The notes below the pieces were generated by a model. It was given only the letters and a program-made list of their open reading frames with translations, was not told where the DNA came from and made no database searches. From CAZDET01 sp964504335 (lineage in GTDB: Bacteria; Bacteroidota; Bacteroidia; Chitinophagales; Saprospiraceae), in the NCBI GenBank assembly GCA_964504335.1, contig CAZDET010000038.1, forward strand, positions 1 to 48,279: a DNA stretch of 48,279 bases, in the 5' to 3' direction. Of this stretch, positions 15,569 through 24,149 are shown piece by piece. The position numbers and the translations under genes are program-made. Positions within the stretch are counted from its first letter, which is position 1; each line of letters opens with the position of its first letter.

Positions 15569-16468
15569 TTATCGATTTGGACGATATGGGAGTCGGTACA
15601 ACAAGCCAGGCCCTCCTTTCCCCTCCGATGACATGTAAAGCGTCCCGTCGGAATCGAAGCACAATCCCTCGGGCTGCGGGAAGATATGCTTATCCAGGCG
15701 GTTCATGTAAATCACCTCTCCCAACGGATTAAGCACCATCACGACCTTCCCCACACTGGAAATTAAAAATATATCTCCGGTAATCGGATGCACGGCCAAG
15801 CCCGAAGGGCCAAGTTCATCGAAATCATCTTCGAAAAAATCGACGAGCTTACCGTGCCCCGCAAAACGGGGACTGTCTTTTAGAAAGTCCAGCATTTGGG
15901 TGCGTACCACTTCTAAAACTGCCCTCCGATTGAACGTCCCCTCTTTAGGGTCAAAACTGAATATAGCACGCACCTCGTCCTTGTCGTACCCCTCTCCGGC
16001 ATCTCCTTTACAGGCGAGCAACAACCGCCCGGATCGCGGCTCGTATCCGAACCCCTCCATGTCGTTGTCGTCGGAAAGGAATCCATTGAATTTTTCCGTG
16101 CGCTGCTGATCGCTGCCGGGATTGATGATTTGGTACAGCGTACCGGTATTTTTCATTACATAAATATCGTTCCCCACCATTTCTACGCCCTCGTAGTCCC
16201 CTTCGTCCCAAAAAACGATAGTACGGTCCACTTCACCCGATTGCTTATCGAGGAAGAACACACTCCCGGCCTCATCCTGAATGGCCAGCAGGTACCGGCC
16301 ACTATGGTGCATTCCCAATCCGGAGATTTCCGATAGCTCCTGCGGCAATTGAGCGATGAGGGTTGGGTTGGCGAAGTCGTATCCAATCGAATACTGGGCT
16401 ACGAGCGGTATCCACAGGGCCAGACACAGGAGGCCGCTGAGCCCCCCTCCTTTGATTAATTCCTTCAT
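15569..16468 (-). CDS. SdiA-regulated-type beta-propeller protein
   Basis: A 299-residue exported protein with a signal peptide (about 1-25, ending LVAQ). The body matches the SdiA-regulated domain family (PF06977) in its propeller blades: LSEISGLGMHHSGRYLLAIQ near the start, DYEGVEMVGNDIYVMKNTG, DMEGFGYEPRSGRLLLACKG, GPSGLAVHPITGDIFLISS and PQPEGLCFDSDGTLYMSSEG. These Glu-Gly loops recur once per blade and often bind calcium in related folds. Substrate and role are unknown. It begins 18 bp after lgt on the same strand, so the two are probably cotranscribed. Confidence 0.85.
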   Translation of the reverse strand: MKELIKGGGLSGLLCLALWIPLVAQYSIGYDFANPTLIAQLPQELSEISGLGMHHSGRYLLAIQDEAGSVFFLDKQSGEVDRTIVFWDEGDYEGVEMVGNDIYVMKNTGTLYQIINPGSDQQRTEKFNGFLSDDNDMEGFGYEPRSGRLLLACKGDAGEGYDKDEVRAIFSFDPKEGTFNRRAVLEVVRTQMLDFLKDSPRFAGHGKLVDFFEDDFDELGPSGLAVHPITGDIFLISSVGKVVMVLNPLGEVIYMNRLDKHIFPQPEGLCFDSDGTLYMSSEGKGGPGLLYRLPYRPNR

Positions 16469-16486
16469 CGGTCTCGATTTGTAGGC

Positions 16487-17347
16487 TTATGCCTTTCGCT
16501 TCTTTTTTTTCTTCCCCTTCTCCTGCTTGGGCGACGCGATTTCGGTTGACACCAGGGGCGCTTTCCGCACCATCAGGTATACACCGAGGAGCACGAAGGG
16601 AATGCTCAGCAACTGCCCCGTCGATAGGACGTTGTTGAAGGCAGTTTCGAACCCGCCCTGGCTGGTTTTGAAGTATTCCCATACAATACGCCAGCCGAAG
16701 ATCAGCACCATAAATATACCGGTCAGATAACCCGGCTTTTGCCGGCGATCCGTTTTCCAGTATACATAGTACAGAATAAAAAACGAAAGCAAGTAGGAGA
16801 GCGACTCATAAAGCTGCACCGGATGCCGGGGCACATCGCCATATTTTGCCGATTGCACAAATAGAAATGCCCACGAAGCATCGGAGGGCGTTCCGACTAT
16901 TTCGGAATTCATCAGGTTGCCCAACCGTATGAAGCAGCCGGCCAGCGCCGTTGGGACCACCACCTTGTCGGCAATCCAAAATATCGATCGTTTGCTAACC
17001 CGGCTGGAGAAGTACCAAAGGGCCAGCAAAATACCGATTGCCCCGCCGTGGCTGGCCAGCCCCCCCTTCCAGATCAGCGGTATCTCCGACAAATGGTTTT
17101 GATAATAGCCCCATTCGTAGAAGAACACATGCCCGAGCCGGGCCCCGACGACCGCTCCGATGATCGTGGCAATAAATGCCTTATCCAGCCAGTTATCGGG
17201 TGCATTGTCGGCAGCAAACATGCGGCGCGCAATGTACAATCCGACAATGAAGCCCAAAGCAAACAACAATCCGTACCAGCGCGGAGCCAGCGGGCCGAGT
17301 TCAAAGATGATGGGAGAAACGTCCCAGGTAATAACGAGTAGTGGCAA
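16487..17347 (-). CDS. lgt: Prolipoprotein diacylglyceryl transferase Lgt
   Basis: Predicted 286-residue, seven-helix inner-membrane enzyme that transfers diacylglycerol from phosphatidylglycerol to the lipobox Cys, the first step of lipoprotein maturation. Family signatures are RWYGLLFALGF near the start, VGARLGHVFFY, SHGGAIG (with the essential His) and RLGNLMNSEIVG. The C-terminus ends in a lysine-rich tail (KGKKKKKRKA) on the cytoplasmic side. The start codon appears to be TTG (17347), since no in-frame ATG or GTG precedes it nearby. A TACTTTTG box lies 71-78 bp upstream. Confidence 0.94.
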   Translation of the reverse strand: MPLLVITWDVSPIIFELGPLAPRWYGLLFALGFIVGLYIARRMFAADNAPDNWLDKAFIATIIGAVVGARLGHVFFYEWGYYQNHLSEIPLIWKGGLASHGGAIGILLALWYFSSRVSKRSIFWIADKVVVPTALAGCFIRLGNLMNSEIVGTPSDASWAFLFVQSAKYGDVPRHPVQLYESLSYLLSFFILYYVYWKTDRRQKPGYLTGIFMVLIFGWRIVWEYFKTSQGGFETAFNNVLSTGQLLSIPFVLLGVYLMVRKAPLVSTEIASPKQEKGKKKKKRKA

Positions 17348-17417
17348 AACAGCGGCATTGCTCGGCTGCCGTTGCCAGTTGGCGCGACAGCGCGATCGAT
17401 TAGGAAACAGTATGGCC

Positions 17418-17425
17418 CAAAAGTA
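17418..17425 (-). promoter_or_regulatory. Minus-7 box ahead of lgt
   Basis: TACTTTTG on the minus strand is a perfect TAnnTTTG element. It predicts a start near 17411 and a 64-nt leader for an lgt/propeller transcript, possibly reaching sucB. No clear minus-33 motif is visible. Confidence 0.45.
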
Positions 17426-17539
17426 CAGCTTCCTACGATGCAGCGGGTACGAACGCCCTAAAAATTAGGGTTTTGTATCGGTAGCCGACTCAATGACCTG
17501 CCTGACATGCGCTATCCTGCACCACCACCAGGCTGGCAC

Positions 17540-19771
17540 CTAGATGTTCAGCCAATAGGTCACTTTCGCTACTAGTGCCCGGTTCTTCACCCCGAATTCT
17601 TCGGTGCCGTAATTATCGGTGTAGACGAGGAAGAAATCCGATACCGGCGCAAAGCGCCACTGGAGGCGGGCGTTGATGTTGAGGTTGTCGATCTGATCGT
17701 TGTACTGCAGGAAGGTCGTTAGGAAGATGCTCCGCGAGAAGGTCAGGTCGATCCGCGGCCCGATGAGGAAAATGCCCGTGCTGGCGTGGGGCTCGGGTAG
17801 ATCGATGTAGGTATAATCGACGTTAAGGGTTATCTGACCGAAGGGTTGGTAGCGGTAGGTCAATTCGAGGCCCGTCCCGTAGCGATTACCGCTAAAGAAC
17901 TCTCCGATGCGGCCGTCAACTCGGTAACTAAAGGCAGGTCGGGGGTCGCTGCGGTAGAAGAAGCTCGCACTGGAATAATTGTAGCCCCGCCGACCGGGAA
18001 GCGGCACGGCCTCGTCCGAGCGGGTAGGGTCAAAGTCTTCCAGCAGGAAAGTATATTCGTTGCGCAGCCCGATCCACATCCCTCCCTGATTGGCCAGGTT
18101 AAAATCCCAGAAAAGCGTTGTTGCCTGATCCGTGCGCCCCTCGCCGGGCGTCCAAAGAATTTGAGTCCGCAGGCCCGGCCCGTGCTGATTGAACGGACCG
18201 TTGGTATCGTAGAAGAAGTACCGAAACTCCGGATTAATAGTGAAATAATTAACCCGCGGCACGAATCCTACCTCCGCGTTGAAGCCTTCGCCCACGTAGG
18301 CGTGTGAGTAACTGGCAGCAAATTTGCGCTTGCGGTGCTCCAGGCTGACCCCGTGCGCGAACGGCGTTGATTCCTGCTCGGGCGAGAAGGAATATTGGAA
18401 GAACGTCTTCCCTGTCCAGGCATTATCGGGAGTAGCCAGGTTGTAGTCGAAGCCGAGTACGCGGTTGTACTCGGAAAATTCCGACAGCGTATCGGAGAAG
18501 GTATTTGAAAAGGTTTCTTTGTTGACGGCGATCAGCCCGATATTCGACCGCACGCCCACTTTTCGCTGTAATGCAGCCACGGTGTAGTTGTAGCTCGGCA
18601 ACCCTTGGTTATCGTTTTTATCGGCCTGCATATTCAGCAACCCGATGCGCCAGTTGTTGTCGAGTTTTCCACTTAGGCGGGCGCCGTAAAAAATAGAATT
18701 CTGAATGGCTTCGCCCGTACTCGTATCGCGGGTCACGCCGATGCGTCGGGAGAAGAAGGGATTGATGTCATCAAAACCGAACCGACTAAACAGGTCCGCA
18801 TTTTCTAGGAAGAACTGCCGCCGCTCGGGGAAAAAGAGTTCGAATCGTGTGAGATTCACCTGCTGCCGATCGACTTCCACCTGACTAAAGTCCGGATTGA
18901 CGGTCAGGTCGAGGTTGAGCCCGGAGGTGACCTGTATTTTAGCATCGGCTCCCACGTTGCCGCTCCAATCGTTGGGGAGCCCTTCTTCGAAATCGCGCTG
19001 TACGCTACCTGTCAAGTAGGGAATAATGGTCAACGGAGCTCCTTTCACCACCGGCGGTTCCTCCCAAAACATGCGCCCCATATAGGCCAGTGACATGATA
19101 GGCTGATTGCGGGGGATGCGGTTCCAACTGGTGCGGGTATTCGACTGCGTATCGAATCGATAAGAGTTGAAGTACCACTCCTGCTGGTCGGCCGGAAACC
19201 GCAGAGTGCTGAGCGGGATGGCCAATTCGCACGACCAGTAGCCGTCAAATATTTTAGAGTCCCCGCGCCACTTGTTATCCCACTCTTCCCGAAAATCTCC
19301 CCCATCCCGGCCGCCATTCGAAATAAGCGCCTCGCGGGAAACGCCGTAGGGATTCATCCCGAATACAAAGGCGTTGGTACGATCCCGAAACGGGTCTAAA
19401 ACGAAGGTGATGTTGTCGTTTCCTCCGGCCCGGTAGTCGCGCCGTAGGCTGGGAGTAACGTACTCCTTCCCCGACGAATAGCACTTGGCGGCGATATAGA
19501 GAAACTGGTCATCTGCGGCCATGAAAATTTCCGTCTGGAAGTCTGCCTGGACGGTATCTCTCGGAAAATTTTCCCAGAAATTGGTAGCCGGCTTGCCGGC
19601 AAACCAGGTTGCCTCTTCTACGACCCCATCAATTTTGATGGGCTCGGAAACACGGACCACGGTGGCCTCGGGAAAATCGGAGATCAGCTGGTCCATAGCC
19701 ATCTGTGCCGTTGCGGCAGCGGTCGATAGCAAGATGATAAGTAGCGAGAGTATTGGTCTTTGGTCATGCAT
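17540..19771 (-). CDS. DUF5916 protein with N-terminal CBM9-like domain
   Basis: A 743-residue exported protein with a signal peptide (about 7-22, ending ATAQ). Residues about 40-230 form a carbohydrate-binding family 9-like domain (PIKIDGVVEEATW, then the FEVLD-like NITFVLDPFRDRTNAFVF). The remainder matches DUF5916, predicted to be an outer-membrane beta-barrel, with alternating hydrophobic/polar strands and the FFPERRQFFLENADLF segment common in this family. The final residues (KVTYWLNI) look like a barrel end strand. The function is not established; relatives are common in Bacteroidota and often predicted to sit in the outer membrane. It is a single gene with its own minus-7 box. Confidence 0.85.
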   Translation of the reverse strand: MHDQRPILSLLIILLSTAAATAQMAMDQLISDFPEATVVRVSEPIKIDGVVEEATWFAGKPATNFWENFPRDTVQADFQTEIFMAADDQFLYIAAKCYSSGKEYVTPSLRRDYRAGGNDNITFVLDPFRDRTNAFVFGMNPYGVSREALISNGGRDGGDFREEWDNKWRGDSKIFDGYWSCELAIPLSTLRFPADQQEWYFNSYRFDTQSNTRTSWNRIPRNQPIMSLAYMGRMFWEEPPVVKGAPLTIIPYLTGSVQRDFEEGLPNDWSGNVGADAKIQVTSGLNLDLTVNPDFSQVEVDRQQVNLTRFELFFPERRQFFLENADLFSRFGFDDINPFFSRRIGVTRDTSTGEAIQNSIFYGARLSGKLDNNWRIGLLNMQADKNDNQGLPSYNYTVAALQRKVGVRSNIGLIAVNKETFSNTFSDTLSEFSEYNRVLGFDYNLATPDNAWTGKTFFQYSFSPEQESTPFAHGVSLEHRKRKFAASYSHAYVGEGFNAEVGFVPRVNYFTINPEFRYFFYDTNGPFNQHGPGLRTQILWTPGEGRTDQATTLFWDFNLANQGGMWIGLRNEYTFLLEDFDPTRSDEAVPLPGRRGYNYSSASFFYRSDPRPAFSYRVDGRIGEFFSGNRYGTGLELTYRYQPFGQITLNVDYTYIDLPEPHASTGIFLIGPRIDLTFSRSIFLTTFLQYNDQIDNLNINARLQWRFAPVSDFFLVYTDNYGTEEFGVKNRALVAKVTYWLNI

Positions 19772-19839
19772 GAGAACGGGGCCTCTATTCGTGGATAGTT
19801 ACACTGAGTTGCTCGGGGACGATCGACAGAAAAACGATA

Positions 19840-19847
19840 CAAAATTA
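19840..19847 (-). promoter_or_regulatory. Minus-7 box of the DUF5916 gene
   Basis: TAATTTTG on the minus strand, perfect TAnnTTTG, about 69 bp upstream of the ATG. No TTTG is visible at the expected minus-33 distance. Confidence 0.45.
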
Positions 19848-19946
19848 GGTAATCTTGCCGTCAGAACACGCTGAAATCGAATCTGTTTAGGTTTCATTAA
19901 GAGTTACTACCGAGCGCGTTAAGGACGCGCTGCCCCCAACGGGCGA

Positions 19947-19977
19947 AAGGCCAGGCAACCTTACGTTGCCTGGCCTT
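19947..19977 (-). terminator. Hairpin downstream of rpsU
   Basis: A perfect 13-bp stem (19947-19959 with 19965-19977) with a 5-nt loop lies about 30 bp past the rpsU stop. There is no long T tract, only CTTT, so it may act as an mRNA-stabilising 3' end or a weak terminator. Confidence 0.6.
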
Positions 19978-20008
19978 CCACGTTCGATAACAGGTGAGCA
20001 TGTAGATG

Positions 20009-20203
20009 TTACATATCCCGCATCTTTTGAGCGCGATAGGCTGCTTTTAACCGTTCCGTTCGTCGTTCTATTGACGGCTTGGTGAAGTGTTTCCGTTTCC
20101 GCAATTCTTTCAGTGTTTGAGAATTGAGGAACTTTCGCTTGTACCGCTTCAGTGCGCGATCGATGTTTTCGTTGTCTTTAACATCTACAATCAGCATAGG
20201 CAA
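20009..20203 (-). CDS. rpsU: 30S ribosomal protein bS21
   Basis: A 64-residue basic protein matching bS21, which binds the 30S platform near the anti-Shine-Dalgarno region. The sequence VDVKDNENIDRALKRYKRKF followed by an arginine-rich helix (RRTERLKAAYR) is characteristic, and the length is typical of Bacteroidota. It starts 15 bp after a gene for an unknown 129-residue protein and is likely cotranscribed with it. A strong hairpin follows. Confidence 0.95.
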   Translation of the reverse strand: MPMLIVDVKDNENIDRALKRYKRKFLNSQTLKELRKRKHFTKPSIERRTERLKAAYRAQKMRDM

Positions 20204-20218
20204 ATATTTGTGGTTGAA

Positions 20219-20608
20219 TTAAAGTTTAATGACTTCTGCCTGAATCGGATACTTGTTGAGTAGTCGACTCGTAAAGGCAAAGTGCCCGCGGGGCACGATG
20301 AGAAATAACTTCCCGTTTTTGAACTTGGCCATATTGGAGAGCAGTTTCCACTTGGTCACTACCGGTCGAACCTTGTCTGTTTTCAGCGCGAGCTCGAAGT
20401 AGCTTTTACGGCCATTCAATACGCCAGTGATATCCGGGATAAACGCCTCATCGTCCTCACCCGCCCGGCTGAGCTTGGATGGAGTATCGTAATCTTCCAG
20501 ATTCGCCCGAATGTCTTTGTACCCCCGTGGGCTGACGATCTTGTCTACTACTTCGCGAATCAATTCAGATCCTTTTTGCTGTTCGACGGTAAGGATACCT
20601 TCTTCCAT
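20219..20608 (-). CDS. Conserved protein of unknown function upstream of rpsU
   Basis: A 129-residue soluble protein without signal or membrane segments. The pattern is helix, then IPDITGVLNGRKSYFELALKT, then a helix (VVTKWKLLSNMAKF) and a strand LFLIVPRGHFAF. An Asp in a turn, a following strand with Glu, and Lys four residues later resemble the core of PD-(D/E)xK nuclease-like folds, but the exact ExK spacing is not met, so this is only a fold guess. It is placed 15 bp before rpsU, which suggests coregulation with ribosome assembly. The codon use looks like its neighbours. I cannot name it. Confidence 0.75.
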   Translation of the reverse strand: MEEGILTVEQQKGSELIREVVDKIVSPRGYKDIRANLEDYDTPSKLSRAGEDDEAFIPDITGVLNGRKSYFELALKTDKVRPVVTKWKLLSNMAKFKNGKLFLIVPRGHFAFTSRLLNKYPIQAEVIKL

Positions 20609-20882
20609 AGTGGAATCACTTTTTTACGGTTAGTAATAAATAGTCGAGAATTAAGACTCCATTACACAGTGAGGAAGCGCATTTGAAATACTACTGTAAA
20701 ACACGCAATTATCTCCCGGATAAGTAGGGCGTACCGGCGCGACGAGAGAAAGCCGCAACTGGAGATAATACCAATGGAGGGAATATCCCGTAACTACTGA
20801 TTAATAATTAAACAATGCGAAGACTCGTATTGTTTTCTACGATTCTTTTTAGCAGCTATTCTGAAAGTGGCCCTATCGTGCA
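20609..20882. other. Intergenic region with a closed stem, 274 bp
   Basis: ATTATCTCC (20708-20716) is complementary to GGAGATAAT (20761-20769), enclosing 44 nt with an inner cggc/gccg pair; it could be a folded RNA or operator. A short plus-strand frame begins at 20815 and reads like the first residues of a signal peptide (MRRLVLFSTILFSS), then runs antisense into the neighbouring gene and stops at 20916; it may be a truncated gene start. Confidence 0.35.
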
Positions 20883-23800
20883 TTACCTGAGCACCGCCAC
20901 GTCACCGCTGTACTGAACGATTTCTCCGTCGATAAACAGGACCTCAAATACGTAGACGTACACTCCCGGGTTGACCGGTTCGCCGTTGAAGTTGCCATCC
21001 CACCCCAGGTCGGGCGTATTGGCGGCGATGCCTTCGGTTTCCCACATCAAATTCCCCCAGCGGTCGAACACCTGGAAGCGTTCGATGCGATCCACGGATG
21101 GCCCGCCAAAGAGGGTGAAGCCGTCGTTGCGGTCGTCGAAATTCGGGCTAAACGCATTTGGTATGAATACCGGACGGTCTTTGGCTACGGTGAGCAGTAC
21201 AACATCCGTCGCTACGCAACCATTTTCGTTGACCACCACCACCTGATACTCCGTATTTTCCAGCGGGCGCACCAGGATGCGGCTGCAATCAGGCGTCAGG
21301 CACTCCAGCGAGTCGGGCGACCAGGCGAAGGTCGAGCCGGGATAGTTGGACACCGCGTTGAGGGTCGTATCAAAACCAAGGATGATGGAGGCATCCATAC
21401 CGGCATCGACCAACAGTTCATCGGGCTCTTCCACTGTGGCGGTCGCACTGACGGTACAGCCTCCCACATCGCGAATCAGGATCTCGTACGTGCCCGCCGG
21501 CAATTGCCCGATGATCGATTCCGACTGGAAGTTGATGCCGTCGATACTATAAGTATAAGGAGGTGTTCCGCCCTGAGCAATGGCTTCAATGCTGCCGTTG
21601 GCATCGCCGAAGCAAAGGTTATCCGTTACGTTTCCGATTGCGGCACCGATGCTTTCCGGCTCGATGATGGACGTATCGCTCTCCAGGAGGCAATTATTTG
21701 CATCTGTCACAGTTAGGAAGTAATCGCCGGCAGGGAGGTTATCGATGGCAGCAGTATTCTGCCCCGAATTCCATTGGTATTGATATGGCCCCGTACCGCC
21801 CGCCACGATCGCTTCAATGCTGCCGTTGGTTTCGCTGGAACAACGGATGTCTTCCGTTAGAAATAGCAAATCCAGCGCTTCCGGCTCGCCAACCTCAATC
21901 TCGAAGAAGCCCTCACATAGATTGGCATCTACTGTTTCCACCCGGTACGTTCCGGCGGGAATGCCACTGAGCGTGGGGCTAGTCTGGAATTCTGTATCGT
22001 TAAAGTTATACCGATAGGGTGGTTGGCCGTTGCCAATAGCAATCTGAATGCTCCCATCCGAGAACCCAAAGCAAGAAGGCGGATCGACGATCTGCGCGAA
22101 CGGATCGAGTATTAACTGCAATTCATTCAGTTGGAAATCCAGGGAGGTTTCACACCCATTTGCATCTTGAACAACCACATCGTGCGACCCCTGGCCGAGG
22201 TTAGTCCGTTGGTTTTGCGGCTGGAAACCAGCATTGTTCCAGTTGTACTGATAGGGAGCCGTTCCGCCCGTTACCTCCAGGGTAATCGCCCCGTCCATTC
22301 CCCCATCACAGGTAGGCAAGACAAAGGACGTATCGAAATCAAAGGGCTCGGGGCCTTCAATCGTGAAGACGAAAGAGTCTCTGCAAGTAGAAGCATCTTC
22401 GAGGATGACCTGATAGTCGCCTATTCCCAGCCCGAAGATATCCTCCGTGGTGGTACCAACGCTCCATTCGTAACGAATGGGCCCGAACAGACTACTGGCC
22501 GTCAGGTCGATTTGCCCGGAGCTATCGTTGGGGCATTGTAGAGGAGAGGTCACAGCACTAGCGGTGTAGTAATCCGGGCAGCAGATGGCGTCCACCTGCT
22601 TAAGTTCCGTTACCAGGCAGCCGCGATCAGTTTCCACTTCGAGGGTGACGGATTGCGTGCCTGCCTGGGTGAAGCGCACCTGATGAGGTCCCTGCCCGGT
22701 AGCAGTCATGGGCTCGGCGTTTGGGCCAAAGTTCCAGCGATAGTCCGTGATGGTGCCTACAAAGGAGGAGGCATCCGAAAAACTCATGGTTTCACCCACG
22801 CATACTTCCTGAACGCTAGTCGTGAAATCGGCCTGGGGGCCCTCAAACGTACCGCTCCCCCCGAATTCGATGGAAAAACCACTCCCGGACGAGCTGAAGT
22901 TGAGAATGACCAGGGCATAGCTTCTTCCTTCCTCCATTTCGATGGCACTTGCGAAGTTGTTATCGCCCGTCTGACAGCCGCAGGATTCCGACTGATCGGG
23001 GTCGGCTTCGCTCAAACCCGTCGCTCCCGTACAGGGGAACCATTCCGAAAAGGGGGCCCCGACGTTCTCTCCGGAAGCCATACAACGCAGATCCTGTTTA
23101 CTGCCACAATCATCGATGCCGTTCGGCAATTCGTAAAGCACAAAGTCGAGGTCGTCGTCCGGATTCAGCGGGGTGATCCGGAAAGTCAGGCTACCCGGCT
23201 GGTCGCAGGTCCACTTATACCAGGCTGAATTTTGTTCCTGCACGCGGCAGCCTCCCACGTTGCAACTTACATCCCCGATTTCGTTGCGCAGGCTCCCCGA
23301 ACCCGATAAAAAGGGGACGGAAAACGAAGATTTATCACAAAGCACCACCCCAGAGTCGCAATCACCCGAAGGAGTAGGTGGTTGGTTGAAGTTACGCACG
23401 CACAGCTGAAACGTACCCGCGTCACCGTCTCGGCCACTGACGCTGATGTAGTAGCGCTGGCCTACCATCAATCCGGTGATGATAGCGTTGGTTTCGTCGC
23501 GCCCCCGATTGTCCGAGCTGCATCGATTATCATCAGACATCGGGTTGCTGCAGCCGCCCTCGTAGAGAACAAATTGGGGGGTGCGCAACGTACCCTGCGT
23601 GTTGTTTGCCACCTGCCCCGTCACGGAAATCGCCACCGCATTCGCCTGGGCGATGAAGGAAAACCAAACGTCGCGAACCGGCTCACCATCCCTCGGTATG
23701 CACGTAGGGTAGGCATCCTCCGCAAGCGACTGGGTGGCTCCGATATTGCTAAATTCGCCCGCAGCCGAACAGTAATTGCTTACATCGGCCAACTCAATCG

Positions 23801-23885
23801 CTCCTACACAATCATCGTTAGATTGTGCCCGGAGGGCAGTAATGCAGAACAGACAGAAAAGGGATACGACTAAAGCTTTTCTCAT
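20883..23885 (-). CDS. Secreted SprB-repeat protein with T9SS gliding C-terminal domain
   Basis: A 1000-residue surface or secreted protein. The signal peptide ends at ALRAQ (about 20). Residues about 24-345 contain two Cys-rich, beta-rich domains of the type that open such adhesins (NDDCVGAIEL start). A PKD-like domain follows (about 350-430, VCVGETMSFSDASS, YRWNFG). Then come five SprB-like repeats of about 75 residues starting near 452, 525, 605, 683 and 757, each with the C-x-(x)-G-x-I pattern and a GGTxPYxYxW-type strand. The last 94 residues (907-1000) begin FIPNAFSPNFDDRNDGF, the type B gliding-motility sorting domain, which directs export by the type IX system and cell-surface attachment. 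Likely role: adhesion or gliding, inferred from family. Confidence 0.93.
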   Translation of the reverse strand: MRKALVVSLFCLFCITALRAQSNDDCVGAIELADVSNYCSAAGEFSNIGATQSLAEDAYPTCIPRDGEPVRDVWFSFIAQANAVAISVTGQVANNTQGTLRTPQFVLYEGGCSNPMSDDNRCSSDNRGRDETNAIITGLMVGQRYYISVSGRDGDAGTFQLCVRNFNQPPTPSGDCDSGVVLCDKSSFSVPFLSGSGSLRNEIGDVSCNVGGCRVQEQNSAWYKWTCDQPGSLTFRITPLNPDDDLDFVLYELPNGIDDCGSKQDLRCMASGENVGAPFSEWFPCTGATGLSEADPDQSESCGCQTGDNNFASAIEMEEGRSYALVILNFSSSGSGFSIEFGGSGTFEGPQADFTTSVQEVCVGETMSFSDASSFVGTITDYRWNFGPNAEPMTATGQGPHQVRFTQAGTQSVTLEVETDRGCLVTELKQVDAICCPDYYTASAVTSPLQCPNDSSGQIDLTASSLFGPIRYEWSVGTTTEDIFGLGIGDYQVILEDASTCRDSFVFTIEGPEPFDFDTSFVLPTCDGGMDGAITLEVTGGTAPYQYNWNNAGFQPQNQRTNLGQGSHDVVVQDANGCETSLDFQLNELQLILDPFAQIVDPPSCFGFSDGSIQIAIGNGQPPYRYNFNDTEFQTSPTLSGIPAGTYRVETVDANLCEGFFEIEVGEPEALDLLFLTEDIRCSSETNGSIEAIVAGGTGPYQYQWNSGQNTAAIDNLPAGDYFLTVTDANNCLLESDTSIIEPESIGAAIGNVTDNLCFGDANGSIEAIAQGGTPPYTYSIDGINFQSESIIGQLPAGTYEILIRDVGGCTVSATATVEEPDELLVDAGMDASIILGFDTTLNAVSNYPGSTFAWSPDSLECLTPDCSRILVRPLENTEYQVVVVNENGCVATDVVLLTVAKDRPVFIPNAFSPNFDDRNDGFTLFGGPSVDRIERFQVFDRWGNLMWETEGIAANTPDLGWDGNFNGEPVNPGVYVYVFEVLFIDGEIVQYSGDVAVLR

Positions 23886-23907
23886 GATCGGATTGTTGGG
23901 GGAGGGG

Positions 23908-23963
23908 GTAATTGTGTAATTCAGCGGCTTAATAGTTAATTAACCGATTAAGGCAATTACAGA
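23908..23963. repeat. Octamer array F, head-to-head
   Basis: Seven 8-bp units from 23908 to 23963: GTAATTGT and GTAATTCA, then two TTA-ending units, then TTA-starting units. The second half is close to the reverse complement of the first (atagttaa against ttaaccga, gcggctta against ttaaggca), so the array is symmetrical around 23939/23940. It lies in the predicted 5' leader of the SprB-repeat gene. Confidence 0.6.
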
Positions 23964-23966
23964 TTG

Positions 23967-23974
23967 CAAAAATA
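23967..23974 (-). promoter_or_regulatory. Minus-7 box of the SprB-repeat gene
   Basis: TATTTTTG on the minus strand is a perfect TAnnTTTG element. A start near 23960 would place octamer array F inside an untranslated leader of about 75 nt. Confidence 0.45.
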
Positions 23975-24149
23975 AAGTCGTTCAACTGTCATGGACCAGG
24001 CTTTAAAAAACCTTTAACGATCCATCGTTCATATAGCAAGTAAAAAGGTGGAGTGTTATTCTCCCCGAAAGGGTTGGGGCAAGTTGGGCCGAAATATGTG
24101 CGGATCAGTTAGTGGAGCATACCTGAATCCTCTGTAAAGATAATGATTT

